Below, one piece after another: positions 26,607 through 41,160 of a stretch of 64,000 nucleotides of DNA. Position 1 is the first letter of the stretch. Every line of letters starts with the position of its first letter. The notes beneath the pieces were generated by a model that was not told the DNA's origin, ran no database searches, and worked only from the letters and a program-made list of their open reading frames with translations. The position numbers were made by a program, and so were the translations under genes. The stretch comes from Sympetrum striolatum (taxonomy: Eukaryota; Arthropoda; Insecta; Odonata; Libellulidae), in assembly GCA_947579665.1 (NCBI GenBank), contig OX388343.1, positions 99,019,657 through 99,083,656 on the forward strand, read 5' to 3'.

Positions 26607-29600
26607 TCCCCATTCGTCAGCAACCCAACAGTCGCCCTTCATATTTCTCATGTATCTTCCGAAGACTTCCCCACCAAATGTGGGCTTTCTCTGATTAAGT
26701 ACATTTCATTTTAAAAATATTATTAATAATGATATAATTTAAATAGCGACGATATGGCATTATATCGTAGACTTTTTGTGAGCCAGCAAACCAATCATTA
26801 CGTAATGATTGATCTCAAATATATATGCTCATGAGTTTCACTCTTGCACGGCTACAGGTTACGTATACATACTCTCTGGCAGTCAAATCCTTTCATCTAA
26901 ATCTCGCGGAGTGTCCTGAATCTCCATTCGCCAGACCGTTTGGGATGGCAAAAGGAGGATCCGTCAAAGGAAAGAGAGTGGTATGTTGAGAGTAGGATAA
27001 ACACGCGGAGACAACCTTGGTCGCTGCTGACAGGAAAAGAATCTCACATAAAAATTTCATTTCCATTCAATCACTTTCACCGGCATTTTTGTTGCTTCCC
27101 ACGGATGAAAAGGAAACTGAGAGGTCGGAAAGAACTGAGATCGATCGAAGAGGTAGAGAATAATGTGGAAAAAGCCACGAGGTTGGGCCCGACGCGAAAG
27201 AATTAATGTCTCAAAAGAATTTCGAGAGAATGGAAATAACAAGCAGAAGAAGGCGACATTAATAACGCAAAAAATGAGATACCTAGAGAATTTTCGCCCA
27301 CCGAGGAAATGAAAATCGATGGAGAAAACCCCTGCGGTTACAATGTAATAGAGGAGAAGGAGCAGAGAATTCTAAAGAGAGAAAGTATCAAATGGTAGGA
27401 CCAATTTACGGTAAGCAGAGGTTACAAAGTAACTCCCCTTGCAAGGTTTTACCTTGTAGAGTTCTTCTTCTGAGGAAAGATACTGGAAGAAGAGTGCCGA
27501 AGCGAAAAGGATCGGATGGGAAAGGTAAGAAAATGGCGGTAGGAATAAGAATGGTCCCTCGAATGGGGGAGAATAAGGATGATTAATATGAGTACGGAGG
27601 TAGGGATGAAGGAGAATAAACGGTATCTTACGTGGAAGCGAAGGGGAGAGTTCAAATCATAAAATATGAGCAGTGGAAATACGCTTGAGTGTCTGGAATG
27701 ACTGCTTTAGCAACCACGCTGATCTTAACTTCTCGTTTCTCTTCTATCGTAATTAGCGAACAAGCAAACGAAAATTTACTCAAAATTAGATTGGATCTTC
27801 AGTCTATTTTCGAAGTGCAATTCAGAAAATGATGTTTTAAGGTTTTTTTTCTAAAAACATAAAAAACGCGCATGTATAATTGAATCTAATACTGTATCTA
27901 TATTTGTATATAGGACAGTTATATTCTGTTCGGTTTTTATCTAATAAAGAGGATTTTTAAACTAATAGGATCAAACATGAAACTCAAAATCATCAGTCAC
28001 CACAAAAAAATTAAATGGGTGGGCTCAGAATTCTAAAAGAAAATAATATAAAAACTGATTAATAATATCTATATTTCATTTTATTTTATTCAAAACTATT
28101 CTAAGGATTAAAAAAAAAAAAACAGAAAATGTCTAAAAAGCTTTACATATAAACAACCAATTTTTGTTCTTCACCAAACTTGATTTATTATATTATTAAT
28201 TTTGAAAGAAATTAAGCTGTATCTTGAAAAATACGCAGAGGTAGTTCTGCAATAAAATCAAAATTTCAAATGGTTCAAAGAAATAAGAGAGATAATAATT
28301 TACTATTGGTTTTTAAAATGTTAAATAATTCATCAATATGGGTGAAGAAATTCTTAGGATTTTAAACATATCAGTCCATGAGGTAACTCTTCTGAAGGAT
28401 ATGTGAATAGTGGTATTGAACTGAAAAATGTTGGCAGATTGATTAATTTTCCTGAAAGAAAGGTAAAACGATTGGGCTTTTAGGAAGAAACATCATAAAT
28501 ATATTTATATGCAATACTGGAATCCGAGATTTAGATTAGCATAAATTAACGTTTGTAAATTTTCTCTTCTTAGTTGGTAATGTAGTTACGCATGATTTTT
28601 TAAGAAAGAAACTGTGATAGATGCATGTTAGCACACAATTTCTTATCCTTAGATCACCATCAACTCTTTCATATAATCAGGATAGAAATTTTAGATCCAG
28701 CACTAAAATTAATTACGTTAAGTTCACAAGCCGCTATTTTTACTTCACTTGACAGTCATATCGTGAGTTGATACTCCTAGCCGTACTTAGTATTATAATT
28801 TAATACCGAGCATTAGAACAGAGCATTCAAAACTGCGATCAATGCAAATCGACTGCGATGGCCTTAGTGATAACCAGAAGTGTAAAAGTGTTGACGAATA
28901 TCCATGGAAATCAAGTGATTCATGGGTTTGTTTACAAGTTCACAGAGTTGAAGGTGCGTCATCGAAATCGGATGTGAGCCAAAGTTTGGACTGGGAGGCG
29001 TATTTAGCCAATGGATCTCCACTCGTGCTTTAGTTCCCAGGGGACGTAATTCACCAAAAATCCTCTTAGTTGATTCTACTAATTCATCACACATAGTTCA
29101 AATTACCTCGTTCATACGCATCCACTCCCACATACTCTCATACGTGATAGTACTCAGCGACTCTTTCAGACTATTAATTTTGTAGTAGATTTACAAGAAT
29201 TTCAACACAGAGATGTTCTTAGTCTATCCATTTACAAGCTAACAAATAAATTGCGACATCTGGATGGTCTTTGATGTTTATTTTGACTATTTAAAATATA
29301 TTTTATGCATTTTAATGAAATATTGCACATATACGACTGCGTTTTACACTTTTTATTTCCATGTGGAGTCCAAAATTTGCTAAATAAAAGGATATCAAAT
29401 GGATATTCATATTACGTACTACTTTTAAATTTTGGGAGAAATTAAAATAAAAGCATTATGGTATAAATAATTTATGTAAAACTATATTACATGTGTAGAT
29501 GCATAAAATAAATTATAGAAAGTAAAATAATCAAATAAATAAATATGTAGATCATATGATAATAAATGAAATGATTAAAGATGCACATTGCGGTAAATAA

Positions 29601-32600
29601 ATCTTAGAGTAACTTTAATGTTTTTATATTTCAAGCTCCGATATTGCAGCATCATGAATAAGTGTAGAGACAGTGAAATAGACTTTTTCAAACGCAGTGT
29701 TGGAAACTGCAATCGCACATTCTGTCGTCAACTTGTGCAATAAATTAGAGTGATTAGAGAATTTCAACTAGCAGTCAGCTTACACACACTCGTCGTTGAT
29801 CGACCTCCGAACAAATATCGATGACTTTGACGCGAAAGACGGTGAAATAACGCATCAGTACTTAAAATTCCCGTTTAAACTCATAAGGCATTATAGTTGA
29901 GTAGAATGAGCGATATCTCATAAGCCTCGTAAAAACACGTCTCCTCTAACTTTCCCTTAAGACCGCGTGTATTCGGGTACGCCTCCCGTCCCTCAGCCGT
30001 CATCCCACTATCAGCCCTTAATGGAATAATTCCAAGTCGCGCGATAGCTCCTCCGAGAGTTCTGAAGCCCCTAATGCACGTCCGAAAAGTTCTTCGCCCA
30101 CGGGCTTTAATTATTCATGGGAGCTCCGAAGGGATGAAGAACGCGAGGGTGGCGAGAGAACAGGTGAAAATGGCGAAAGAAAAGAGGAATCGAAACAGTT
30201 TCATTCCGATGCTCAGGTGTGGGCCCCCTGTTATCCCTTCGTCGGAGGTGAGAATTCAGGGCTCGTTATGTCGTGGTGCCTGGGGGAACCATCGTCACTC
30301 ATTAGGGAATATTAAATGTAGATTAGTTATGAGTTAAGGGGAGATTAGCTCGACTCGACGCCGTTCATGGAATGGTGTGGGGCTAAACGAGTGCTAATGA
30401 CGTCACTTTGACTGTTGCGCGACTAAACAGATCGCGTATTCCCAAGGGGAACTGTTTTAGGTTGAATTTTTTATGGAAACTTATTATATCATGATTCTTC
30501 TTCGGAAGGGATTCCTTTGGAGAGACGAAAAAACAACCAACTATCTAAATTAAAGCAGATGGCTAATATGTAATTTAAAGCAGAAAAAGAACACGGTTTA
30601 GGTCAGGAGAATATAAATTTTCACAAATTCTTATTTTTTATTTAGCAAATGATCCATACCGAGCGATATAATGTATTATTAGCAGCATAATTAATTACAC
30701 TTAGTACCTAAACCCTTGCGTTCCATTTAACGATTACTTTAAAATTTGTGGGTCACCTCCTGTCGATATGTATTCAATTAACGTTCCCATGCAGGGACTG
30801 CGAATTACTTGAAAGAGGTGTTAACAACATGTAAAATAGTTATACAGGGAAATACCCTGAATAACACAATCTATCGAAGCACTTCTTTGAAGGACAATGA
30901 ACCAGCATAATCGTAAGTTTCAAGACTGTACCAAAAATTATTGTATTGAAAATTATAACTTTAGATTTTTTATTACGGATATCAACATTAGCTTTAAATT
31001 GTTTTTTTAATAATCGCTTGATCAAACAAGAGCTGATGAAATTCTACACTTTCCTTATATTATAATGCAAAAAATTATGATCACATTTCAATTTGAAAAG
31101 GCATTCAGCGTCCTCTTAAGGAAATTCAATATTCAAATATTTCCAAGTCTCACTGCTTTGATGCTCAATCTGTATTTTTTAGTGTTTCTGCCAAAACTAC
31201 GAGCTGCGATTATTTATGAACATTGCGCCGTTGTTTATAAAGTTTAATTTTAAAAACCGTACGGAATTGAATAAAATATCTTCCCCCTTACGAGAAGTTT
31301 CCAAAATAATACCGTATACATAAAATGAAATAATTCGGTATAAACAATATGAAACTGTTAAGTTTTCCTCATAAAATATACTGGTATACTGATATAAATC
31401 TTGGACAGTTCTTGGCCCAAACAGGAGTCTTTAACCTAGATCCTTTATTGATTGCAAATAAGAGTCTTTCAGTAGCTTTTAAAAACCTTACATTTCTTAT
31501 TTAAGAAATTCGATTTGAGAACTTCTCTCTTCCGCCTTTGCTTTGAATTTGATTATCCATCAACAGCATAATCATATTTCCGCAAAACTTTGCTGGTCGA
31601 TGTCGTAAGCCAATTTCAATGGTAAAATTAATAAGGAATGGAACTATTTCTCCTTAAAAAGTGAATATGGAAAGTCTTTGAAAGGATAGAATTCTTTCCT
31701 TAGGCATTGCTCTGTACAGCACAACATGAAGAGAGAGCACGTGAGTTTGGTGGAGCGAACTGCTCATTTAGTGAAGACAAACACTTGGTAAAAAACGGCC
31801 AGAAAAGCGATGCCCAGGCAAAAGGAGGAGACAAATAAGCACCGCAAAATGCATTCACCCAGCCTAAAAGCTTTTTGAGTGCGACAAATTTTGAGAGCAC
31901 CGTCAAAGGAAATTTCGCCGTTTGCAGATACCGCGTCACCCTAAGCGTTTATGCACTACCTCAAGGCATCTTACTTACCGCAGTGAAGAAAATGGACGCC
32001 GTGAGAGATGGTATCTATGACACAAGCACAGAAAGAACTTCTTCTTAAAGTTGCTTGCGTCCTTATACAAATCTTAACACCGATGGCAAATAAAGAGATT
32101 TTAAATATTAACATCGAAGAAAATCTTTATATTTCGATCTATAGCCCTTTATATAGTAGCATTGACACAATACTGACCTGACCATATCATATTATTAAAA
32201 CGGCTGAATTTAAAATATTTTCGATAAAATAGTTGCTCAAATCGATAAATTTTTAAGCTGGTAAATAAACTTGTGAACTTCAACAGTACCTATATTTCTT
32301 AACTACTCTGACTTCGGATGTTCCCGAGTTTGCACGTTGAATTCAAGTGGAATTCGTTTCCAACTTGGAGGAACTCTTCTAAGTTAGAACGGCATGCTCA
32401 GTTAAAACGTGCCCTTGACGATTGTTCGCAATTCGCTAAGCATTCGAGTCTTCTTTCTCTGTAATAACAGCTCTTGTGTAGAGCAATAAGTCAGTGCACA
32501 CTAATAATCCATAGTTACGACCTGCCTAAGTTTGTGGAAAAATGACCCACGCTCACGTCAATATGAACTTCCTTTTCAGAACTGAAATCAATACCAATTA

Positions 32601-33906
32601 CATCAGAATCCATAGAAATTGTATTTATGATAAACGGCCCTTCTACTTCTAAAAATACAAGCTATTCCGGTTCTAAAGACTCTTGGGAAGGGTAAGCGAT
32701 AGTGATCTACAAATGCGATGGAATAAGAAATGATTCCTACGTAAGAGAGATGAAAATATAATTTCAGCACTTAAGTAGGAGTAAAGTCCAGAGATCTCGG
32801 CTTTCAGTATCAAACTTTATTAGCCTGAAATTTATAATTTGTGTTCAAGTTCCTTATAAATTTGATTAACAACTATTATTAATACATAAAAAATGCATAT
32901 TAGCTGTTTGGATTTATAAAAGTCGGTATTGTTATAGGTCTAAAACAAGTCTACGTTTTCCCTACAAAAATTAATCTACCAAACGATCCATAACTAATCC
33001 TTGAAATTAATTATGTTTGAAATCCGAGGTTTTTCTGAATCTGAAGTTTATAAAAAGTGCTTTGGCTCTTTTAATTTCTCAATACTCAATGAAGGATTTA
33101 TTTATTTTATTGCTAATACTACCTATTAGGGGTAAACTCTTAGGAAACTCAGGACAAACTTTCTCGAAAATAATTAGAAATTTTACAAATCCATGCCGAA
33201 GAAGAAGAAAATATTTGCCGCAAGTAATTTAACGTGAAACATGTTAAAATGAGGATAGACTGACTTTATGAGCGAACATTAATTGGAATGCTTGCTGTTA
33301 ATAATACACCTCATAAAATAACATATGTTTATTTTATACATTTAAAATGAAATTAAGGCATAAGTCGTTCACAAAAAGAAAGTATGCAATTAAAAATAAA
33401 ACGATAGTTTCTTACCATAGAAAGTGTCTCAAGGAATTTTGAAGTAGATGCAATGAAAAAAAATGAGGCTAAAAAAGCTTTCGATCGCAATGAGAAGGGG
33501 AAAAGATAGATAATGGGGGATAGAAGAGTTTTCTTAAAAAATGCGTGTGGCATTTCAAGAAACAAGAAGGGGTGATTCGCCGCATATCAAGGAAGGTAAG
33601 GGAATATGGACCGTTTGGAAGTGTTTCGAGGCACTCAGCATCTCGGAAGAGTTTTTAGCAATTAACTTGTTCAGGGGGCGGAGGGGGGGAGATTGGTGGA
33701 AGCGCCATGAGAGAATTGCCAGAAGATGCTCGAAAACAGGTTAAAAGGATCACAAATGGTTATTATGCATTCGATTAAGTTTCATAATTTAGAAACTCTC
33801 ATTAAAGCGTCACATAAATTTCAGATTTCTCAGAATTGGCAACTAATCAATACTACACCAGCAATGCTCTTAGATTATATTATAATCAATGAAATTTAAC
33901 CAAATA
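26607..33906. other. No gene recognised; purine-rich stretch at 26.9-27.6 kb
   Basis: Over 7 kb without a supportable gene. 26,930-27,660 is markedly purine-rich on the + strand and somewhat GC-richer, as is 30,000-30,340. Short frames there lack motifs. The minus-strand frame at 28,864-29,094 has varied composition but no family I can recognise. The rest is AT-rich with a poly(A) run near 28,110. Confidence 0.5.
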
Positions 33907-33960
33907 AGCGATCAGAAGATCAGAACTGGAAGATCAGAACTGACAAGATCAGAACTGGAA
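33907..33960 (+). repeat. Short minisatellite based on AAGATCAGAACTG
   Basis: Three full and one partial copy of a 13-18-bp unit containing AGATCAGAACTG, with small spacer differences. A local replication-slippage array. Confidence 0.8.
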
Positions 33961-34449
33961 GAGTGCCGTGATCTGCTATTTACCGAATGGTCCATAAAAG
34001 TTACTTTGTTCTTATGTTTATTACATTACGAAGCGTACACGAATATCCATTGGTGTGAAATTTTCATTTGGAGGGGATGTAATTGAAAGTATTTCGGCAA
34101 AAATAGGTTGTTGAGAGAAAACTAAAATCTCACTTTCAAATCTTCCGTGATATTTTGCAGCAATCATAAAAAATGAAATTTCATTGATTAAGATAGCCAT
34201 AAAAGACGTATAATTTGCTGACCGAGTATGGACTAGAATAATCTAAAGTGATATTCAAGCAATGAAGAAGGATTCACTAGATATTTATGAAATTTATGGA
34301 ATGAAAATGTGAGGATGGTTGGAATTCATGGATAAAAACTATCAAAATCTTCCATAAGTTGGGTTTCATTCAATTTTGCATTACTTTTTCAACCATATAC
34401 TTTTTCATCATTTAAGGGTAAATTTCTGATTAATATGTAGAAATACAAC

Positions 34450-35985
34450 TTCAATTCCGAAGGTAGATGGAATAGGAAAGCTGCTGCGACAAGTAGAGAA
34501 GAAAAAAGCCCCAGGACCAGAAGGTATACCATCGCTCGTCATTCAAATACGGGCGAATGAGCTTGCTCCCCTACTTTACGTATTCTATAGGAAAACCTTG
34601 GACGAAGGCGTTGTACCAATGTCGTGGAGAAGAGCGCATATCACTCCGATTCCTAATGAAGAACGTTCCTCGAAACCTGAAGATTACCGTCCAATATCTT
34701 TAACGTCAATTTTTTGTAAGACTATCGAGCACATCATAGCGAGTTCAATAATGCGTTTTCTAAGTGACAAGGGTGCAATTAATCAATGTCAACATGGTTT
34801 CCGTAAAGATAGGTCATGTGATACCCAGTTAGCGCTTTTTCTCAACGATGTAGTTAGAGCAACGGATAAGGGTATAAGAACAGACGCCATATTTATAGAT
34901 TTCAGAAAAGCTTTCGATCGAGTATCGCATGTAACATTAATTCATAAGTTGATGGTTTACGGGATTAATGGGAAAAGTACTTGAGTGGGGATTTCTCAAG
35001 GGATTTCTCGGGGAAAGATCGCAGCGAGTTGGGTTGAACGGAATTTTATCTGATGAGGTTCGCGTCACATCCGTTGTTCCACAGGGAAGTGTATTAGGAC
35101 CAATTTTGTTCCTGATATATATTTACAATGGTGTGGATAATGTTAAATGCAAGGTTAGGTTATTCGCTGATGATACTGTTGTGTATAGAGAGATCGTAAC
35201 TCAAGATGACACTGGTTGTTTGCAGAACGATCTGAAGGTTATTTCGGGTTGGTGTAGTGATGTGCAGCTCGAGCTGAATATAAAGAAGTGTGTTGCCATG
35301 ACTTTCACGCGGTCCAATAACGTTACCTGAGTACCGTATACAATTTCAGGAAATCCCTTGGAGCTCGTAATGCGTCATAAGTACCTTGGAATTACGCTAG
35401 GCAGTATTTTTTGATTCGAAGAGTAATAGGAAAGGCGAATGGAATGCAAAGGTTAGCCAGTAGAATTCTGAGGGGATGTTCATCTAAATTAAATGAAATT
35501 GCGTATTTTTCCCTGATTCGATCTCTACTTGAGCATTGCTGTGCGATTTGGTATCCTCACGAAGTAGGATTAATTTCCGATCTTGAGATGATTCAACGTA
35601 GAGCAGCCAGGTTCGTCAAGGGAGATTTCAGATTCGACAGCAGTGTTTCGGCTATGATAGAATCCCTCGGATGGAACTCTACTAACTCTTAGTAATAGAA
35701 GACTTGAATATAGACGGAATCTTTTTGATATATTTATCACTACCGATTTCAGGGAGGAAATAACTGATATTGTCATCCCAGTTACAAACTTACGCGATCT
35801 TTGGGAGACAACAAAAAGGCGATACAGGGAAGTAGTTACCACGACAGATAGTTACTTTTGGTCTTTTTCACACGAAGTATTTGAGAAGCTAATGGCTCTC
35901 CAGGTTAGATAGGGATTTCGGTGTTTTACTCCCCCTGCCACGCTCCACTGGCGGATTGCCGGGTTTAAATGTAAATGCAAATTAA
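34450..35985 (+). pseudogene. Broken CR1/L2/Jockey-group LINE reverse transcriptase
   Basis: Second, older LINE copy, related to but clearly distinct from the one at 25 kb. It opens near 34,500 with KKKAPGPEGIPS and continues with DYRPISLTS, QHGFRKDRSC and motif A IFIDFRKAFD in the frame of 34,598-34,984. A frameshift near 34,975 moves the reading to 34,968-35,330, with motif B VPQGSVLGPI (preceded by V instead of the usual G) and the catalytic FADD box. A stop follows at 35,328-35,330. Near 35,400 about 20 codons found in the 25-kb copy, between the LGVTL block and the following basic helix, are missing. Reading resumes at 35,411-35,692 and breaks again. The 3' end keeps the family hairpin (35,933-35,963) and an A/T-rich AATGTAA-like tail. 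It cannot make an active enzyme. Confidence 0.88.
35933..35963 (+). other. Eroded LINE 3' hairpin
   Basis: Same position relative to the coding end as the hairpin at 26.5 kb. CCCTGC faces GCCGGG and inner CTCC faces GGCG, so both stems carry mismatches, consistent with a dead copy. The copy at 42.9 kb keeps the paired version. Confidence 0.7.
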
Positions 35986-37780
35986 GCAGAAAATGGCAAT
36001 AATGTTTGGTGTGTAGGTATAACGTACTCCATATTAATTACTAAAGTGGATTGAGTGATTTTTTATCACAGGAAAGGTTGACTATTATTTAAATTCATTT
36101 GATAAACTTTCAATGATGATACAGCAGTAATTCAGAATATAATATAAGTATTCAGTCAAGACTGTCATCATCAAAAGATAGCTCCAATGAAATTAATAGT
36201 GACTACTAATGAGCCCACACCTTCTGCTGAAATGTGAATTTAGTTCGTGGGTTTTGACGTCAGTTACTGAACAGTAAGCTGAAAGCAACGAGATGAATGT
36301 ACTCATTAAAGCTATAGTAAGCTAAACGGATAAGAAGGATGAGCTTCGAAACCACTATAGCTGGTCTCGTGAGGCAGCTTCGAAGTCTGAGTTTGCTGTC
36401 CCTTATGCGTTGAATGATACGTATATCCCGAGTTTGCCGTGAATCCCAAAGGGCAGGATGAATATTTGCTAAAAATCTCTTACAAACAGTTTGGAGTAAA
36501 ATCTTATTAATTAGCGGACTTACTAATGAGAACCACAAAGATTTCTCGGCACGTTTGAATAAGGATGACTTCATCATTAGGCTTCCATACGAACGTACCA
36601 AAACATATGTGAACTTGTATAAATGTATTCGGGGTTTAGCATGAAATTCAACTTTGACGAGAATATCCAGGTAGGTATTTAATTAACGAGCATAAGTTAA
36701 TTAGTAGATCTAATTTTACTATGATATAATCCAAGAGCTAACCCATGGACTTACTATTTGAAGGATTTCATTAATTATTTCGACCTCTTCCCTTTACGAA
36801 GCCGCAGCTACGAAAGAACCAAGTTGAATATCAACCCTCGAATCCAACTGGTTAATTAAACGTATTAAGCTGGCGACGTTGAGATAACGGGCCAAAATTA
36901 GTTACTTTTTCCCTCTCCGGCTCAGATGGAAATTGTTTCTGTTGCCTCCCTTCCCTCGAACAAATCCGCAGCACGATTTCGTCGCAAACAAATACGCAGG
37001 GGAACAAGCGCTCTCACGCTCTTGTTTAAAATTGGGTCAAACACTAACACAGAGCTCCAGTATTGCAAATCTGCGAATCGATAAAGCGTCGTTGCTTCTA
37101 AATAAAAACTCCGACCGCTAAAGAAAACTCGAGCTAACAAAGGCAATGGTTGGAAAAAATACTTGGGGTTGCATTCACGACCGAGACAAAACGACGCGAG
37201 TTTTGAAGGGAGATAATTAGCGGAGGGTAAACATAAGAGGAGCTCCTTGGCCTCGTATCTTTGACTCGATGAAGTGTGAACGCGTCTTGTGTGGTTTCTG
37301 TATGGATTCGGAGGAGATCTAAAGAGGAAATGAAACAAAGGGATAAGAGGTCAGTAACAGGAAATTAAACTCCCCCTTCTCCGGAGGACTTGTTTACGGA
37401 AGTGAAGACAGGTTGCCATGGAAGCCGCTTCTTCTCATTGCGGAAAACAATGAGCGTTTATTAATATTCAAAAAGGTTCATACGAACGAGAACATTCAAA
37501 TTGAAGAAAACTAATCGGCTGGATGGAATATTAGCTGACTCAGGAAGCGACTAAATAATGGATAAATTTAAGAAACTAAACGGCGAGTGGAGATTCATCC
37601 TGTAATTTTAGACTCATTCTTTGTTTAATAATTACAACTAACGGAGATACATGACATTATAGGACGTACAGGAGTTAAAACTGTTAATAAATATCGGAGA
37701 TATTTTTTAATTAACTCCTGAAAGACTTTTTAACGGAGGCGAGATGAATGAAGAGAAAGTTATCAAGAAAATAACTTTAT
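35986..37780. other. No gene recognised
   Basis: Non-coding. The minus-strand frames at 36,260-36,601 and 36,922-37,338 have no motif and no splice support. 36,880-37,340 is slightly GC-richer. Confidence 0.45.
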
Positions 37781-37891
37781 ACTTACAAAAGTAAAAACAC
37801 TTACGCACTTGTACGAATTCCACAAATTTATTTAAATCCCAAAATTTATGGAATTCGTACAAGTGTGAGTGTGTTTTTTACTTTTGTAAGT
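37781..37891. repeat. Snapback repeat, about 49-bp arms
   Basis: The 111-bp segment starts ACTTACAAAAGTAAAAA and ends with its complement. The arms share ACTTGTACGAATTCCA and differ by a few substitutions and a one-base indel. A short AT loop separates them. No clear target duplication. Likely a very short foldback or MITE remnant. Confidence 0.78.
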
Positions 37892-38975
37892 TTAAAATGA
37901 AGTTCCACCAAATAACACAGGAGTTGATTTCTTTAAATAACTTTATTATTATTTTATCATGTATGCAGCTATTAATAGTTTCATCTTAAGATCGATTATT
38001 ATTTTCAAGAGGCCATTTTAGTCAGTGTTTAATTTCGAAATAATTTACTGAAAACTATTCTCAATTTAAGATATATTGATTTTTTAACAAAACTTTCGTT
38101 CCTTAATTTATGTCGTTATAAAGTTATCTTCCATATTTAACAATAAAAGGTATTATGTACTGACAATTTCCTTATTGAATTGTTCGAATTATAATAAGGT
38201 ACATTGATGTTAAGTAATCAGTAGAAGTTCGAAACTGCAAGTAAGTAAACTATACTGTTCTTTCATAGAGGTTACATCTGGTATTTATATTACATCTGAC
38301 AATTTGATACTTCTAAAAGGAAAGGATATATTATGGTTCAGCGTTTTACCAAAGATCAACGGATTCGTAAGAAAATTGATGGGCGGACGTGGATTGGGTT
38401 GCTCTTATTTCCACTAAGAAGAAAATCTCAGGCAGATTGGATATTTTGCAATCTAAATTCCATACGTGAAGCAATCCGCAGTTTTCGTTGCAATTCAAGC
38501 AGTTCCTTCCCATATACTTTCTGCTGTATGAATGAATCAGAGCAGCAACTGAAATTCCAAGAATTCCATTACTTGGATGAGATAGTCGGTTGCATTCCAC
38601 TTAGAGTTATAGAGATATTCACAAAGGTTGTAATGCTGACTTTAGATACGTTCGTCTCAAATCGTTTTTACGTTAGAGAAGACCTTTTCAGATCAAATTT
38701 CGAGTTTTTAATCGCTTGTTTCACCTTTATATCTAAAATAAAATCCTATTTTTTCTCTTCTGTAAACATTTCTTCCGATACAATGTGTCATCTAATTTTT
38801 ATATATTTCATCCTTAAATACAGATTGGTTTAAACGTTTATTTAATCCTCTCGTTCGCCAATTTTAATCCAAAAATAATTAACAGCATATTAAAGGGTAT
38901 TTTGAAGAGATTTTTATAATGATTTACACATTATGCGTAATTACAAGTTTATCGACGAGAGGATATTTCATTTTT

Positions 38976-39063
38976 ACTATTTTCCTGATTTATATTTTAA
39001 GAAAATATTTATTTATCTATCTTTATCTTACTATTATCCAGATTTATATTGTAAGAAAAATGT
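38976..39063 (+). repeat. Two-copy tandem duplication
   Basis: Two neighbouring copies of a block containing GATTTATATT and TAAGAAAA, each preceded by TTACTATT, with a TATTTATCTATC spacer. A simple local duplication in AT-rich DNA. Confidence 0.6.
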
Positions 39064-41160
39064 ATTGTGATTCAAGGTTAATTGTATAAATAATATATAG
39101 ATATGAATATTTCTGGATTTTATAATATTATTAGCTTATGTTATTATGCTAGTTGTAAAATAAATTACTTCAACCGTGGAAATACTTCGTCTTTACAGGT
39201 ATTCCACGCTGGTAAATTTCAAATTTATGATTTCAAATCAGTAAAATTGATACACGCTGCAACAATAGCCTTAATGCTAAACTTAACTGTTTTTACGAGC
39301 ATTGACGGTCTTCAGGAGCCCAATGGCCACAGCGAGAGATAATCACATACTTAAGCTTAATTGATCGATATCCTCGCTAATAAACGCAAGTAATCCTGAT
39401 TGCGGAAATGACACAAATTCCCGCTTAATCGCCTGGAATACGCAGCAAGGGACTTCCATAAAGGTCGAGGGAATTTCCGTCGGATAATACGAGGAACAAG
39501 AAAAACTTCTTTACCTTATCACTAGATATTAACAGATATTTATGACCTCGTAGCCTAAGAAAATGTAGCGATAGCCTTAATGCGCTCTATATCGGTTTCC
39601 ATCGGCTCCATGAGCGAAAGAGCCATTATTATTAATGGAATCGTAAAAAAGAATCGCCACAATAAATAAATTCCAACCTCAGCCGCGCGGATGTGAGAGC
39701 TTTATGCTCTCCCGCCTCACGAAACGTTGATAAATTATTTTATCGTAAAATCGTTCCTACATTCGCATTTATCGAAAACCTGCCGTATTGCCATTTTCAT
39801 AAACATATTCACCTAAGGGAGGGCTCTGGAGCTTCATCTCATGAATTACTAAACTCCATCGCAACCCTTGGACCGCCCTTCACTAGCTCACGTTTTTTCA
39901 GCTTATGTGCCTCGAATATTTTACCCCGCTTTCGTTTATTTACGTATTTACGAAAATAAAATGGCGGAAGGAGAGTTGCCGCATGCTATAAAAACATGAG
40001 ATGAAGAATTTCGTAAATATTTAACCAAGATAAATTGAAAAGTGGATCTATTTGAAATGAAACTGGTTGAGTGCCTTTGGAAATGAGGATGAATTATTAA
40101 TTTATCCGAGCTATTAAATATTATGGTTTATTCTTTTATTATTTATTGATTAATTAAATTGCTCTGATAAAGCATTCTGTATGCGCATTACAGTTCTTTT
40201 TCGCATACAGGGAAAGCAGGACATAGTTTTCAACGGCGAGATTACCAGTTACGAAATTGTATATGTGTTACCAAATAAAAATTAGTTTTAGTTAGTTTTG
40301 AGAAAATCTGAAAGATGACTATTTTTACTTTTAATAGATACGGAAATGAGTAAACCCATAGATTAAATCCCTCCGATTGACATATCTCTCAAGTTTGAAA
40401 GCGAAATTATCTCCATTTGATATAATATTTATTTCTGTAAAAATAAATGTGTTAAGAACGGTTGCTTGCTGGATAGTGTTTCGTTCTGAAATTTCTCACA
40501 CCATTAATGCTTAATATTGTTTCACAAACAACACACTGTCCATATTATCCTCGAGAAAACTAGTTTGTCACATTTTCTTTTCCTGTAAGAAAATTCAAAT
40601 ATCTTCGAGTTGATAGAACACCAATACTCAAAATGAAGATGACTTTTAAATGAATTTTAGTAGCAAATAGTTCAAACCTTCTCTCACCGCACTTAAGATC
40701 ACTTCAATATCTAGTAGAGAAAATATAAAATTTGCAAAAATAATCGCATCTATTCGTATATTCATAAAATATAAACTTTTTGAGTGACTAAAAATTAACA
40801 ATGCCAACATTCATTTCGAAAATTTTTGAGATATTAAGTGAGACTTTAATGAAAGTCTGTTAACTAAGTAACTTTATCCCAGGATTGGAGATAAGGCTAT
40901 GAATAAGTTGAGACGTATTTAAAAGTTTAAGCCAATGAAACTTGGTACTTCAAGCGGTGAAGAAACACTGAGATAAATGAAGATTTAAAAGATTTTGAGA
41001 TCATACTAAAAAACTTGTTTATTATAATTCTATTACGGTAAATATGGGAAATTTGGCTAATTGAAAATCAGCTAACTCTCATATAGTATTAAAATGTATA
41101 CTAATAAAAAGTGTGGGTAACTAATCATCTAGATTGATACTGATTTTGATCTTCTTCTAG
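39064..41160. other. No gene recognised
   Basis: AT-rich with a GC-richer patch at 39,590-39,960. No recognisable exon apart from the one that begins at 41,161. Confidence 0.45.

Noticed and set aside
28864..29094. Minus-strand frame with varied amino-acid composition
   Set aside because: No recognisable family, no splice context; kept only as unexplained.
38333..38833. 166-codon open frame, + strand, the longest outside the LINEs
   Set aside because: AT-rich composition, no motif, no splice or promoter context; an overlapping minus frame also exists. Consistent with chance.
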